Positions 36,529 to 44,801 are shown, counted from the first letter of the stretch. The stretch: DNA of 64,000 nucleotides from Nesterenkonia lacusekhoensis (GCF_017876395.1 NZ_JAGINX010000001.1:2604001-2668000); one strand, 5' to 3'. Notes: generated from the letters alone by a model not told the origin. Numbers and translations are program-made.

Positions 36529-37339
36529 CACTGGCCTCCTTCTTGTCGTTCCCGGCCGGAAGCACCGGCACCAGGGAGTGCTCACTGTCATGGGGAGCCG
36601 CCTCTGCAGGCTCCGGGGTCTCGTCGTCGACCACCTCGACGAAGTCCTCGTCGTCGGGGTCCTCAAGCTCTCCGGTGGTCTTCTCCACCGCCGGCAGAGC
36701 AGGCACCGTGCTCGGTGCTGCCGCAGACTCGGGCATCGTCGGCAGGGCTGCGGCCTCCTGCTTCTTCACGCCGGGCCATCCGGTACATCGGACGATCCAC
36801 GCCACCAGCGCCAGCCCGAGAGCGAGCTGAACCCACCCGTACTGCCAGACCAGAACCCCGTAGTCGATGAACACCAGCGGGAAGCGCGGCTCGAGATAGA
36901 GCCAGCGGTCGAACAGTCCCAGCAGACTCAGGGCGAAGTAGCCGACCACTCCGACTGCAGTGGAGGCGACCAACCACGGCCACCACAGGATGCGCCTGCC
37001 CTTCGGCGGCAGCACCAGCCAGCTGACCGCATACAGCCCCTTGGCCAGCAGCATCGCCGGGCCGGCCAGCAGCACCATCGCCGGGGCGATGATCAGCACC
37101 AGGGTCATGATGCGCGCGAACTGCTCTTTCGGATCGTCACCGTGAGCGATGAATCGCGCTGGGAACCAGGGAATCCGGGCCTCGTGGAAGCTGCTGTCCG
37201 CAGCCCCGGCCTCCTTCTGCGCCAGCTTCGCAGCCTTGCGCTTGAGTCTCTGCGCCTGCCGCCGGTCACTCTGCGTCCAGGTGATCTCGTGCTGAATCAG
37301 CCAGTTGGCCCGCTCATCCTCCTGCCGGTACACCGTCAT
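36521..37339 (-). CDS. Membrane protein with acidic C-terminal tail
   Basis: 272 residues. A cytoplasmic, charged N-terminus (about 75 residues), then four hydrophobic helices between about residues 80 and 195 ('IMTLVLIIAPAMVLLAGPAMLLAKGLY', 'ILWWPWLVASTAVGVVGYFALSLLGLF', 'LALGLALVAWIV'), and a ~75-residue acidic, Pro/Ala-rich tail. No family recognised. Overlaps both neighbouring genes by 4-8 bp. Confidence 0.65.
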   Translation of the reverse strand: MTVYRQEDERANWLIQHEITWTQSDRRQAQRLKRKAAKLAQKEAGAADSSFHEARIPWFPARFIAHGDDPKEQFARIMTLVLIIAPAMVLLAGPAMLLAKGLYAVSWLVLPPKGRRILWWPWLVASTAVGVVGYFALSLLGLFDRWLYLEPRFPLVFIDYGVLVWQYGWVQLALGLALVAWIVRCTGWPGVKKQEAAALPTMPESAAAPSTVPALPAVEKTTGELEDPDDEDFVEVVDDETPEPAEAAPHDSEHSLVPVLPAGNDKKEASDG

Positions 37340-37515
37340 CCCGAGATCTCTTCGCCGTCGGCGGCCTCCTCAGGGGCCTCTTCCTCGACCTGCCCGCAGT
37401 CGCAGTCCTCCTCGGCCATGGAGGTGCCCCACGATCCGCCGATCAGCAGGCCCAGGACGAAGGGGATCGCCATGACCGTCAGGACTCCTACGAGCTTCCA
37501 CATACCACCGTTCAT
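37336..37515 (-). CDS. Small single-pass membrane protein
   Basis: 59 residues: one helix 'MWKLVGVLTVMAIPFVLGLLIGGSW', then an acidic tail with CDCG. The ATGA overlap with the next gene shows coupling. It heads the four-gene leftward operon (37,515 to 35,323). Confidence 0.65.
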   Translation of the reverse strand: MNGGMWKLVGVLTVMAIPFVLGLLIGGSWGTSMAEEDCDCGQVEEEAPEEAADGEEISG

Positions 37516-37548
37516 CGCCTTGCCTCTCTAATCGGCGGTTACTTTATG

Positions 37549-37570
37549 TCTAGTATTCTACTATACTAGA
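37549..37570. promoter_or_regulatory. Operator-like palindrome in a divergent promoter
   Basis: TCTAGTAT-TCTACT-ATACTAGA is a perfect inverted repeat with a 6-base spacer. Two further ACTAG copies follow at 37,572 and 37,583. The AT-rich block lies between the leftward membrane operon (start 37,515) and the rightward coupling-protein operon (start 37,602), so one regulator could control both. Confidence 0.6.
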
Positions 37571-37601
37571 GACTAGCGATCTACTAGTGAAGGAGTGCGA
37601 T

Positions 37602-37820
37602 GTGAAACCCGACAACCTCGACGCGAGGCAGATCATCTCGATGGAACCCGAGGCTCGGCAGCGCCTCCGAACCACAGCTGTCACCTACGACATCGGCCAC
37701 GGCCCGTTCGCCCGAGTGCTGATCGCCGCCGCTCTGGATCTTCTGGATCAGGACCAGGCATTCAGCGCCTGCATCCAGGACAAGGTCACCGCCGAGAAGC
37801 AGCGCTACAAGAGGAGCTGA
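37602..37820 (+). CDS. Small protein preceding the coupling ATPase
   Basis: 72 residues from the GTG at 37602, with AAGGAG 7 bases upstream. 'PDNLDARQIISMEPEARQRLRTTAVTYDIGHGPFARVLIAAALDLLDQDQAFSACIQDKV' is helical and could be a ribbon-helix-helix-like regulator or relaxosome accessory protein; no motif decides. It ends 5 bp before the coupling-protein start. Confidence 0.6.
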   Translation: MKPDNLDARQIISMEPEARQRLRTTAVTYDIGHGPFARVLIAAALDLLDQDQAFSACIQDKVTAEKQRYKRS

Positions 37821-37825
37821 TCAGC

Positions 37826-39610
37826 ATGGCCAGGAAACGCAAGCCCCACGTCATCGACAAGGACAAGCAGACCCCCTATGCCGGGTGCCTCGAGGGAATC
37901 CCGCAGGAGACCGCCCCGCACGTGCTCGTCTCCGGGCCTACCGGTCGAGGCAAAGCTCTGGTCGACCACACGATGATCCCGGTGGCCGACCTCCGTCGCT
38001 ACGTGCCCATCGGGCAGCTGGACGTCGGTGACAAGGTCCTTGAGGGCGTCACCGGCAAACCCACTGAAGTCGTCGGCGTCTACCCCCAGGGACTCAAGCC
38101 GGTCTTCCGGCTGCGGTTCGAAGACGGCTCCACTGTCGACTGCTGTGAAGAGCATCTCTGGAACGTCCGCGATGGCGCCCAGCGCAGGGCGGGCGAACCG
38201 TTCGAGACGATGTCGCTGCGGGAGATCATCGCAGCGACTCGCACCGGGGAGCGCAGTGGATTCTCTGTGCCTGCCGGCTCCACCCGTGAGGGCGAGGACC
38301 TGCTGATCGCAGGCATCCATGACTTCGGCCGGGAGGAGGAGATGACCTGCATCGAAGTTGCCGCAGAGTCCCAGCTCTTCCAAGCCGGCATGGGGCACAT
38401 CGTCACTCACAACACCACCCGTGTCCTCGCCCCTGCCGCTCTGCTGTGGCAAGGTCCCCGCGTGGTCGTCAGCTCGAAGACTGACTACCTGAAGTGGCTG
38501 ATCACCAAGGGTGTCCACCAGCGCGGCCCGGTCTACATCATGGACCTTGCAGGCGAGCTCGACCCGTCATTCGACTGGCTCCAGGGCGTGGACTACAGCA
38601 TGGTCACCTCTGACCCTTGCCACCTCATCGCCAACGATGATGACGCGCTGGCGATGGCCTCCCTGCTGATGAAGGTCGGTTCCCTGGGCGCCTCCGGCAA
38701 CGCAGAAGGCGGCGGAGGCTCGGACGCCTTCTGGCAGACCCAGGCTGCTCAGCCGATGGCCGCTCTCCTGCAGGCCGGCAAGGCGAAGGGCGATGGCATC
38801 AGCTGGGCGCTGCGGGCAGTGGACAAGTTCGAGAAGGACTCCGACGACGACACCTCGCCGTCCTGGGCCAATGCGTTCGAGTACGTGGCCAATACCTCGT
38901 TCCACGCGCAGAAGCTGCTGGCCGTCACGCAGATGGACGGCAAGCTGCGCGACTCCGTGAAGGCGACCATGCTGGCTGGACTCACTCCATGGGCGCTGAC
39001 CAACGTTCGAGGGTTCGGGCACAACACCATTCCCTTCACCCCGAAGATGATGGAAGGTCCAGATGAACCGACTCTTGCGATCATCGCCCCCTCCGACGGT
39101 GTCGCCGCAGGTGCTGCCGTCGGCGCCATCGAGACCATCGTGAGGCACTGGCGCCGAGGCATCGAGTACGGATTGGACCGTGTCCTGTGCTGTGTCGATG
39201 AGCTGGTGAACACCGCTCCGCTCCCCGCCCTTCCGCAGTGGGTGACCGAGGCCCGTGGACTTGGGGTGGCCTTCCTCTGTGCGGTCCAGAGCACCAACCA
39301 GATGAAGCTGCGTTGGGGTGAGGACGGTGCCGAGGTTCTCCGTGAGGTCTTCCCGGCTCACCTCATCCTTGAGGGGGCTCCTGAGAAGGATCTTCTGGAG
39401 GCCGCGGCATGGTGGGACGGCGAGAAGGATGTGGCCCGGCACTCCCACGATGCGCAGGCGAAGTCATCCATCTCCTACGAACGTGTTCCGGTCACCAACC
39501 CGACGGATCTGCTTCCGAAGTCTGTGGAAGAAGGTCGCCTCCTCCGTTACGGCAAGAAGGGGTACATGGTGGACCTTCCGGGCATCTGGAGGTTCGGTAC
39601 TGCTGGGTAG
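37826..39610 (+). CDS. VirD4/TraG-like coupling ATPase containing an intein
   Basis: 594 residues as translated, 441 after intein removal, from the ATG at 37826 with GAGGAG upstream. The extein Walker A GPTGRGK is split after its Lys; splicing would restore GPTGRGKTTRVLAPA. Walker B is 'RVLCCVDELVN' (Asp458, Glu459 in precursor numbering). 'GLGVAFLCAVQSTNQMKLRWGEDGAEVLREVFPAHLIL' resembles the TraM-recognition/TraG C-terminal region of type IV coupling proteins. These ATPases bring the relaxase-DNA complex to the transfer channel at the membrane. No N-terminal membrane helices are present, so it is a soluble, membrane-helix-less type. Cognate relaxase at 49-51.5 kb. Confidence 0.85.
   Translation: MARKRKPHVIDKDKQTPYAGCLEGIPQETAPHVLVSGPTGRGKALVDHTMIPVADLRRYVPIGQLDVGDKVLEGVTGKPTEVVGVYPQGLKPVFRLRFEDGSTVDCCEEHLWNVRDGAQRRAGEPFETMSLREIIAATRTGERSGFSVPAGSTREGEDLLIAGIHDFGREEEMTCIEVAAESQLFQAGMGHIVTHNTTRVLAPAALLWQGPRVVVSSKTDYLKWLITKGVHQRGPVYIMDLAGELDPSFDWLQGVDYSMVTSDPCHLIANDDDALAMASLLMKVGSLGASGNAEGGGGSDAFWQTQAAQPMAALLQAGKAKGDGISWALRAVDKFEKDSDDDTSPSWANAFEYVANTSFHAQKLLAVTQMDGKLRDSVKATMLAGLTPWALTNVRGFGHNTIPFTPKMMEGPDEPTLAIIAPSDGVAAGAAVGAIETIVRHWRRGIEYGLDRVLCCVDELVNTAPLPALPQWVTEARGLGVAFLCAVQSTNQMKLRWGEDGAEVLREVFPAHLILEGAPEKDLLEAAAWWDGEKDVARHSHDAQAKSSISYERVPVTNPTDLLPKSVEEGRLLRYGKKGYMVDLPGIWRFGTAG
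37955..38413 (+). other. Class 3 mini-intein (153 residues) in the Walker A motif
   Basis: In-frame segment Ala44-Asn196 of the precursor. It starts ALVDHTMIP, with Ala in place of the usual Cys/Ser nucleophile, continues 'IGQLDVGDKVLEGVTGKPTEVVGVY' (block A/N2-like), block B 'FEDGSTVDCCEEHLW', and ends IVTHN before Thr197. The class 3 WCT set is present: Trp69 (block B, after His67), Cys132 (block F, MTCIEV) and Thr151 (block G, before His152-Asn153). There is no room for a homing endonuclease. Class 3 splicing uses the block F Cys to form the branched intermediate, so residue 1 need not be nucleophilic. Confidence 0.88.
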
Positions 39611-39672
39611 GCCGCCGGAGGCGGCGCCTCGGGTGTGTTCTGCGAAGAGTTGTTCTCTGGAAGGAGGCTCAC

Positions 39673-40035
39673 GTGGAAGACACCCGGGACGCTGTCTCCG
39701 AGGCCATGGACCGAATACAGGTCGACCTCGCTGCTCTGCAGGCCGGACTGGCGAGGCTCCATGCCACAGCCCCGCTGGTCGGGCCGGTGCCGCAGCACCT
39801 GCGCGCTGCTCGGCGCAGCTGGCATATGACAGCCCAGCGGGCTCGGGAAGCTCTGATGCTCAGCCGCCAGTCGCTGGCGATGCTGAGTCTCTGCCGGTCT
39901 TCGCCGGACGCACCCGCCCCAGGCTCTCCTTCGGCAGAGTCTTCAACAGCTCGGAGGGGTGAATATCCAGCCCCCGAGCCAGGATCACCAGCGTCTCCAG
40001 GGTCGGATTCCGCTTCCCGCGCTCCAGTCCGCTGA
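39673..40035 (+). CDS. Hypothetical protein downstream of the coupling ATPase
   Basis: 120 residues from a GTG with AAGGAGG upstream. Helical first half 'AVSEAMDRIQVDLAALQAGLARLHATAPLVGPVPQHLRAARRSWHMTAQRAREALMLSRQSLAML', then a low-complexity Pro/Ser/Ala tail. The last 176 bp overlap the antisense Xre gene, so the tail may be incidental. A GCCGCCGGAGGCGGC hairpin (39,611-39,627) lies in the 62-bp leader. Confidence 0.5.
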   Translation: MEDTRDAVSEAMDRIQVDLAALQAGLARLHATAPLVGPVPQHLRAARRSWHMTAQRAREALMLSRQSLAMLSLCRSSPDAPAPGSPSAESSTARRGEYPAPEPGSPASPGSDSASRAPVR

Positions 40036-40204
40036 TGTAGGTCCGATCCAGGCCCACGTACCGAGCGAACTCCTCCTGCGAGTAGGTCACGCGGGACCGC
40101 CGGAGGTACCTGAGGTGCTTGCCGAAGGTCTCGCGGTGGGACTCCGGGACAGTGTGACGGGGCGGGTTCTCCACGTCTCTGAGGCTATTTTGAGTGTGGA
40201 TCAT
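39860..40204 (-). CDS. Xre-family repressor
   Basis: 114 residues. 'FGKHLRYLRRSRVTYSQEEFARYVGLDRTYISGLERGKRNPTLETLVILARGLDIHPSELLKTL' is a complete HTH_3. The promoter side carries GTCAAC direct repeats (about 40,207 and 40,223) that may be its operator. The exact start among the first 20 codons is uncertain. Confidence 0.85.
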   Translation of the reverse strand: MIHTQNSLRDVENPPRHTVPESHRETFGKHLRYLRRSRVTYSQEEFARYVGLDRTYISGLERGKRNPTLETLVILARGLDIHPSELLKTLPKESLGRVRPAKTGRDSASPATGG

Positions 40205-40317
40205 CAGTCAACGGATTATGCGTCAACTGCTAGTATGACGAAGTGAAAACCGGCTGGGCGCCAGCCCTGTCTCTAACCCGGTTGAAACCCCTCATTCGGC
40301 CCGCAAGTATGGCGGCC

Positions 40318-40674
40318 ATGAGCGATCACCAGATCCCCATCTCCCAGAGCACAGCCGAGCTGCTGGACTCTCATCTGAACCACTTCGAGCGGATTCTCTC
40401 AGCCCTGGACGCCGGGCACAGCTATCGCAGTCACGATCCCCACCAGATGCTCCACGAGGCCCCGGTCGAGATCACTGTGGAGCACCAGATGACCGTGGTG
40501 CTGACCGAGGGTGAGCCCCGGATCTCCGCGACCGCAGTGTTCGACGACAGTGGGCGGATCGAGAACCCCACGCTCACCGCCGCATGGAGCGGCGGGCAGG
40601 TGGAGAGTGTGATCTCTCCGGGAGTCTCGCTGCACCGAGCCCTGCAGGCCTACGCCGAGGCCGAGGTGCTCTAG
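40318..40674 (+). CDS. Hypothetical protein
   Basis: 118 residues (the start at 40309 is an alternative). 'STAELLDSHLNHFERILSALDAGHSYRSHDPHQMLHEAPVEITVEHQMTVVLTEGEPRISATAVFDDSGRIENPTLTAAWSGGQVESVISPGVSLHRALQAYAEAEVL' shows alternating strands suggesting a small beta domain. No family recognised. Convergent with the next Xre gene (4-bp overlap) and divergent from the previous one. Confidence 0.55.
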   Translation: MSDHQIPISQSTAELLDSHLNHFERILSALDAGHSYRSHDPHQMLHEAPVEITVEHQMTVVLTEGEPRISATAVFDDSGRIENPTLTAAWSGGQVESVISPGVSLHRALQAYAEAEVL

Positions 40675-40928
40675 ATGCCGGCTTCGGCCAGCAGCTCGGA
40701 GACCTTCACCTGCAGCACAGAGGCCAGGCCAGCAAGTGTTGAGAGGCGCGGGTTCGAGGGGCCTTGGGCGCCCTTGCGGCCGGAGCCCCGGCCAGCCTCG
40801 ATGAGCTGGAGCTGATTCTTTGTCACTCCAGCAGTGAAAGCCAGGGCCTCCTGAGAGAGTTCCCTATCGCTCCGCAGGCGCCGCACTGCGTCCCCGAGGC
40901 GCTTCGCCTCATCTTCAGTCCAAGACAC
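40671..40928 (-). CDS. Xre-family HTH protein
   Basis: 85 residues: 'LGDAVRRLRSDRELSQEALAFTAGVTKNQLQLIEAGRGSGRKGAQGPSNPRLSTLAGLASVLQVKVSELLAEAGI'. HTH_3 with an 11-residue Gly/Arg insertion between the recognition helix and helix 4. Second Xre regulator within 800 bp; probably controls the rightward lipoprotein operon across the 132-bp divergent gap, which contains CTATATAGAAGGCC-type AT-rich sequence. Confidence 0.85.
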   Translation of the reverse strand: MSWTEDEAKRLGDAVRRLRSDRELSQEALAFTAGVTKNQLQLIEAGRGSGRKGAQGPSNPRLSTLAGLASVLQVKVSELLAEAGI

Positions 40929-41060
40929 CTAACAATCGTGTAAACCAGGCCTGCTCCACAACACCCTATATAGAAGGCCTGATATAGATGGACATCACGC
41001 GTGTGTCCTGATTTATCAAGCTGAACGGAGTTGGGCAGGCCTCAGACAGGAGCGGAAGGC

Positions 41061-41918
41061 ATGGAGCACGACGAGACACCTGAGGAGCCTCCACCTCCTC
41101 GACCTCAGCGACGGGGCTTCACCTCAGCCCGCATGAACAACCTGATCTCGCAGGCCAAGTCGCAGGCCTCCGAGAAGCTCTCTGCTGAGAACATCCAGCA
41201 GGCCCGCGAGCGCCTCAGCCCTCACGCCGAGAAGCTGGGAGAGGGTGCCAGAACAGCGTTCACCTCCGGCACTGAGAAGCTCCATTCCACTCGTGAATCG
41301 CTGACCCCGGCTGCGGCCAAGGCTCGGGAGAACCTCACTGAGACCGCTGGACAGGTCCGCGAGAAGATCAGGTGGCTCGCCGAAGCAGAGGTCGGCGAAG
41401 ACGGGCGCCTCATCCGCCCGAAGCTGGTGCGCATCTCGCAGAGGATGCTGCTGGCAGCCGCCATCCTCGGAGTCCTCGGAACACTGCTGCTCTCCCGGCG
41501 CTTCCTCAGCGGGATCGAGGGCGACGCAGCCGCCTCGGAGGAGCAGGCTGCTCTCGCCCTGCCGGCTGTATGGGTTCTCGTGGTCCTGGCAGTGCTGATG
41601 CTCTACATCGGCAGCATTGTCGCTCTGCGGCTGAGGCTCCCGCTGTGTCGGGTCAGCTCCACGGTCCTGGCCGTCTGCGGCCTCCTCGGGGCCATCACCT
41701 TAACCCTGGGCATCCGAGCCATCCCCGGCATCGGCTGGGCGGCTGGCTTCGCAGTCGGCTTCGGCGGCTGGGTGTTGCTGGCCTCGGGTGTCCTTGGGTT
41801 CGCGGCCGCGGCGATGCTCTGGGCCCTGCCTCCCTGCCGCCAGTGGCACGCCGAGCCCCGCCGGAGAAGACAGCACCGAGGCGCGATCAGCGCAACACCT
41901 CCTGCCCCTGCCCCCTGA
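41061..41918 (+). CDS. Membrane protein with amphipathic helical N-terminus
   Basis: 285 residues. Residues ~25-115 are a repetitive charged helix ('ARMNNLISQAKSQASEKLSAENIQQARERLSPHAEKLGEGARTAFTSGTEKLHSTRESLTPAAAKARENL'), like apolipoprotein/LEA-type repeats. Four hydrophobic helices follow between about residues 130 and 260. No family recognised. First of four rightward genes (41,061-44,801). Confidence 0.6.
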   Translation: MEHDETPEEPPPPRPQRRGFTSARMNNLISQAKSQASEKLSAENIQQARERLSPHAEKLGEGARTAFTSGTEKLHSTRESLTPAAAKARENLTETAGQVREKIRWLAEAEVGEDGRLIRPKLVRISQRMLLAAAILGVLGTLLLSRRFLSGIEGDAAASEEQAALALPAVWVLVVLAVLMLYIGSIVALRLRLPLCRVSSTVLAVCGLLGAITLTLGIRAIPGIGWAAGFAVGFGGWVLLASGVLGFAAAAMLWALPPCRQWHAEPRRRRQHRGAISATPPAPAP

Positions 41919-41956
41919 GCCCGACAGCCACATCCCAGAGAGGACCCACACGGCAC

Positions 41957-42904
41957 ATGACCCAACTGACCAACGCAGACATCGCCCGCCTAAGGACACG
42001 TGACCTCCAGGCTGAGATCGAGTCAACTGGAGGTTTCTCAACCGACTTCGGGCTTATGCCGCCTCAGCTGATCGAGTTCGTCCGGCCTACCTTCCCCCAG
42101 GCCGAGAAGATGCTCGCCTCAGCGCCCTGCGAGATGGCCATCTGGAGCTCACCCGGCGACGGCACGTACTACTCCGGCGACGGGGTGCCCGTAGTGGCCA
42201 CCGGGTTTGCCAACCGGACCGGAACCGCCTTAGCCCTCGGTGCGACAGCTGGGAACCTCGCCGGCCACGCATGGAACAAACGCAAAGCCGAGAAGATGGC
42301 TCAGAAGCGCTGGATGCCCTTCGTTCCCCAGGGAGTCCTCACCGTCAGTAACTACGGCTTCTACATCGACCACGAGGACGGCCAGTACGGGAGAGCCTGG
42401 CAGGACCTGCAGAAGGTCGAGTGGATTGAGCCTTCCAAGATTGAGATCCGGACATCGCACGGCCAAGACCAGGCGCGTCTTCAGCTGGTCTCAGACTGGG
42501 CAGAGCTCATCTACATCCTCTGGATCAAAGTGGTGGCTAAAGGCCAACACCCCAGGAAGTTTGACTGGATTCCGCCTCACCTGCAGACCATCCCGCCGGG
42601 CAGCTACCCGGAGTACGGGACGGGTGCCCGCTCCGTCCACGGCCCGGCTGCACGCGGCCCTGAGGCGCCTCCTGGTCACACCAACGCGAACCTCTCACTG
42701 ACCTTCGGGCTGATCACCGTCTTCTCGGTCTTCTTCCTCATCCCGCCGCTGCTGTTCGGCCCACTGGCCATCTGGCAGGGCATAGAGGCGAAGAAGAAGG
42801 GCAACAGATCCCGCAGGCGAATCCTCGGAATGGCCTTGGGCGCGATCATGCTCGCCATCATCTTCTTCGTCCTCGTCATCGCGCTGATGGGAGCGCTCGT
42901 CTGA
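41957..42904 (+). CDS. Protein with C-terminal DUF4190-like membrane hairpin
   Basis: 315 residues from the ATG at 41957 (GAGAGGACCC upstream). The soluble part (1-235) includes 'WMPFVPQGVLTVSNYGFYIDHEDGQYGRAWQDLQKVEWIEPSKIEIRTSHG', beta-rich and PH-like. The last ~80 residues, 'LTFGLITVFSVFFLIPPLLFGPLAIWQGIEAKKKGNRSRRRILGMALGAIMLAIIFF', form two helices like DUF4190. Function unknown. Confidence 0.65.
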   Translation: MTQLTNADIARLRTRDLQAEIESTGGFSTDFGLMPPQLIEFVRPTFPQAEKMLASAPCEMAIWSSPGDGTYYSGDGVPVVATGFANRTGTALALGATAGNLAGHAWNKRKAEKMAQKRWMPFVPQGVLTVSNYGFYIDHEDGQYGRAWQDLQKVEWIEPSKIEIRTSHGQDQARLQLVSDWAELIYILWIKVVAKGQHPRKFDWIPPHLQTIPPGSYPEYGTGARSVHGPAARGPEAPPGHTNANLSLTFGLITVFSVFFLIPPLLFGPLAIWQGIEAKKKGNRSRRRILGMALGAIMLAIIFFVLVIALMGALV

Positions 42905-42957
42905 CATTCCCTACAGAACTCACCAGAGAGAGCACGCACTCAACCGGAAGGAACTCC

Positions 42958-43860
42958 ATGAAGAACCACACCACGAAGATCGCGGGACTCAGCCTGGCAG
43001 CCCTGCTGGCCCTGACTGCCTGCGGTGACGGCGACGATGCCGACACGTCCAATGGCGATGAGAACGGCGCGACCGAGGACAACGGCGGCGAAGAGACCGC
43101 CGACGAAGTCTTCGAGTTCGAGGCTCCCGTCACCGAGTCCCAGCAGGGACCCTACGACGAGGCGACCGTGCAGATCCCCGACGAGCTGCTGGAGAACGAG
43201 CCGGAGTACGCCGAGAACCGCGTGCTGGAGTCGGTGACTCTGCGTGCCGCAGAGGCCGAGGCTGGTCAGTGCGCTCTGGAGGCTGACTACAACTACTCCG
43301 AGAACGTACCCGAAGATCCTGTTGACCAGAGGTTGTCCTCCGGCGCTGACTTCCCGAACAGCAGCGGCCACCAACTCGAACCCTCCAACGGAGAGATCGT
43401 CGAGGAGTTGGTCACCGAGACCATCGATCAAGACACGCACGACTATCGCGGCGCGACTTTCACGTATGGAGTTGTCCAGGATGACCCGAATCTGACCTAC
43501 AGCAAAATGCTCGGAGTCACCCAAAGCGAAGACGCTTTCAGCAAGGAGTCCTTCTCCGAAGACTTCTCCACCGTGACCCACGATCTCACCTGCAGCGGTG
43601 AAACTGCGCCGATCCAGTTCCGCACGGCTGAATGGGAGGAAGAGTCCGCCGATGAGATCGGTCGGAACAGCACCAACCTGACTGATGAGGGTCACCAGGA
43701 GCTGGTCGACACCGGTGCGACCTGGACCACCATGAGCGTCTCCAGCTCCGCCTTCGCCGAAGTCGAGGCCGGTGTGGACTCCGAGGGCAACATCACCCTC
43801 TACGCCCCCGGTATCGACGGCTGGGAGTACGACTCCAACGGCAACTGGATCAGCAACTAG
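42958..43860 (+). CDS. Secreted lipoprotein A
   Basis: 300 residues. Signal 'KIAGLSLAALLALTACGDG' with lipobox LTAC; acidic linker; C-terminal domain with two Cys (QCAL, LTCSG). No family recognised. It has the same signal peptide as the next gene, to near identity, while the mature parts differ. Ends 14 bp before that gene. Confidence 0.7.
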   Translation: MKNHTTKIAGLSLAALLALTACGDGDDADTSNGDENGATEDNGGEETADEVFEFEAPVTESQQGPYDEATVQIPDELLENEPEYAENRVLESVTLRAAEAEAGQCALEADYNYSENVPEDPVDQRLSSGADFPNSSGHQLEPSNGEIVEELVTETIDQDTHDYRGATFTYGVVQDDPNLTYSKMLGVTQSEDAFSKESFSEDFSTVTHDLTCSGETAPIQFRTAEWEEESADEIGRNSTNLTDEGHQELVDTGATWTTMSVSSSAFAEVEAGVDSEGNITLYAPGIDGWEYDSNGNWISN

Positions 43861-43874
43861 GAGGTAGCCGACCC

Positions 43875-44801
43875 ATGAAGAACACCAAGACCATCACCGG
43901 ACTCTCCCTGGCCGCTCTGCTGGCACTGACCGCCTGCGGCGACGACAACGGCAACGAGGAGACCGAGGCTCAGGAGCCGGAGAACCAGGCCGAGGAGAAC
44001 GGCACCGAAGAGGAGTCTGAAGAAGAGAGCTCCGAGGAGGATGCCGAGGCGGTAGAGGCCGAAATACGAGAAGTCGTTGAGCCTTTCCTCGACGAGCAGG
44101 ACCAGATCGAGCTGAATCAGGTTGAGGAAGAGATCGGCAGCGCCGTCTCTTTCTACGCAGCAACAGGGAGGGCTCATGTCTCGTTGCGCACCGCTGAGGG
44201 GATGAACAATATGTCCCGCGGCCTGCAGCTCGGCCAGGAGGTCTACAACCTCATCATTGATGAGGTAGAAGCCATCGAGGAGCTCAACGTACACGTCCAA
44301 ACGGCGCAGAGCGAATCAACCATCAACGAGTACGCGGAGGTCGAGGAGTCCACCTCGCTGGACGACGTACTGGAGGGTGAGATCCAGCCGATCATCGACG
44401 AGGAGGTCGGTGAGGGCGAGCCGCAGTTCGACGGCGAGGAAGAGATCACCGTGTTCATGCAGCGTTTCGAGGACCCTGAGCACCTGGAGGAGGTCGGTCC
44501 CGAGATCGCCGAGATCGTCTTCCGCGAGCTACAGGGCCGGGAGCTGGAGATCTCCACCGGTGAGTTTGATGATGAGTCCGGCGAAACCATCATGGAACCC
44601 CTCGACGTGGACTCTCTCGAGGTAGCGCTGCAGTCCAACGGTCCCGAGAAGTTCTTCATCACCTCCGACGGCACCATGACCGAGATGTACGGCGCCAACG
44701 AGGAGGGCACCGAGGACCTCGGCTGGGACTACTCAGGCGAGGGCGACGGCGACACCGATGACGAGGACTCCGAGGAGGACGACGACTTCTTCGAGAACTG
44801 A
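43875..44801 (+). CDS. Secreted lipoprotein B
   Basis: 308 residues. Signal 'TITGLSLAALLALTACGDD' with lipobox, a 45-residue Glu-rich linker, a domain of about 190 residues with no cysteines, and a Asp/Glu-rich end. Last gene of the operon, followed at once by a strong terminator. Function unknown. Confidence 0.7.
   Translation: MKNTKTITGLSLAALLALTACGDDNGNEETEAQEPENQAEENGTEEESEEESSEEDAEAVEAEIREVVEPFLDEQDQIELNQVEEEIGSAVSFYAATGRAHVSLRTAEGMNNMSRGLQLGQEVYNLIIDEVEAIEELNVHVQTAQSESTINEYAEVEESTSLDDVLEGEIQPIIDEEVGEGEPQFDGEEEITVFMQRFEDPEHLEEVGPEIAEIVFRELQGRELEISTGEFDDESGETIMEPLDVDSLEVALQSNGPEKFFITSDGTMTEMYGANEEGTEDLGWDYSGEGDGDTDDEDSEEDDDFFEN

Noticed and set aside
37955-38413. Reading the interruption as an ordinary insertion domain or frameshift
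   Set aside because: It begins and ends exactly within GxGK/TT, has intein blocks A, B, F and G and the WCT set, and the flanks rejoin into a canonical Walker A.
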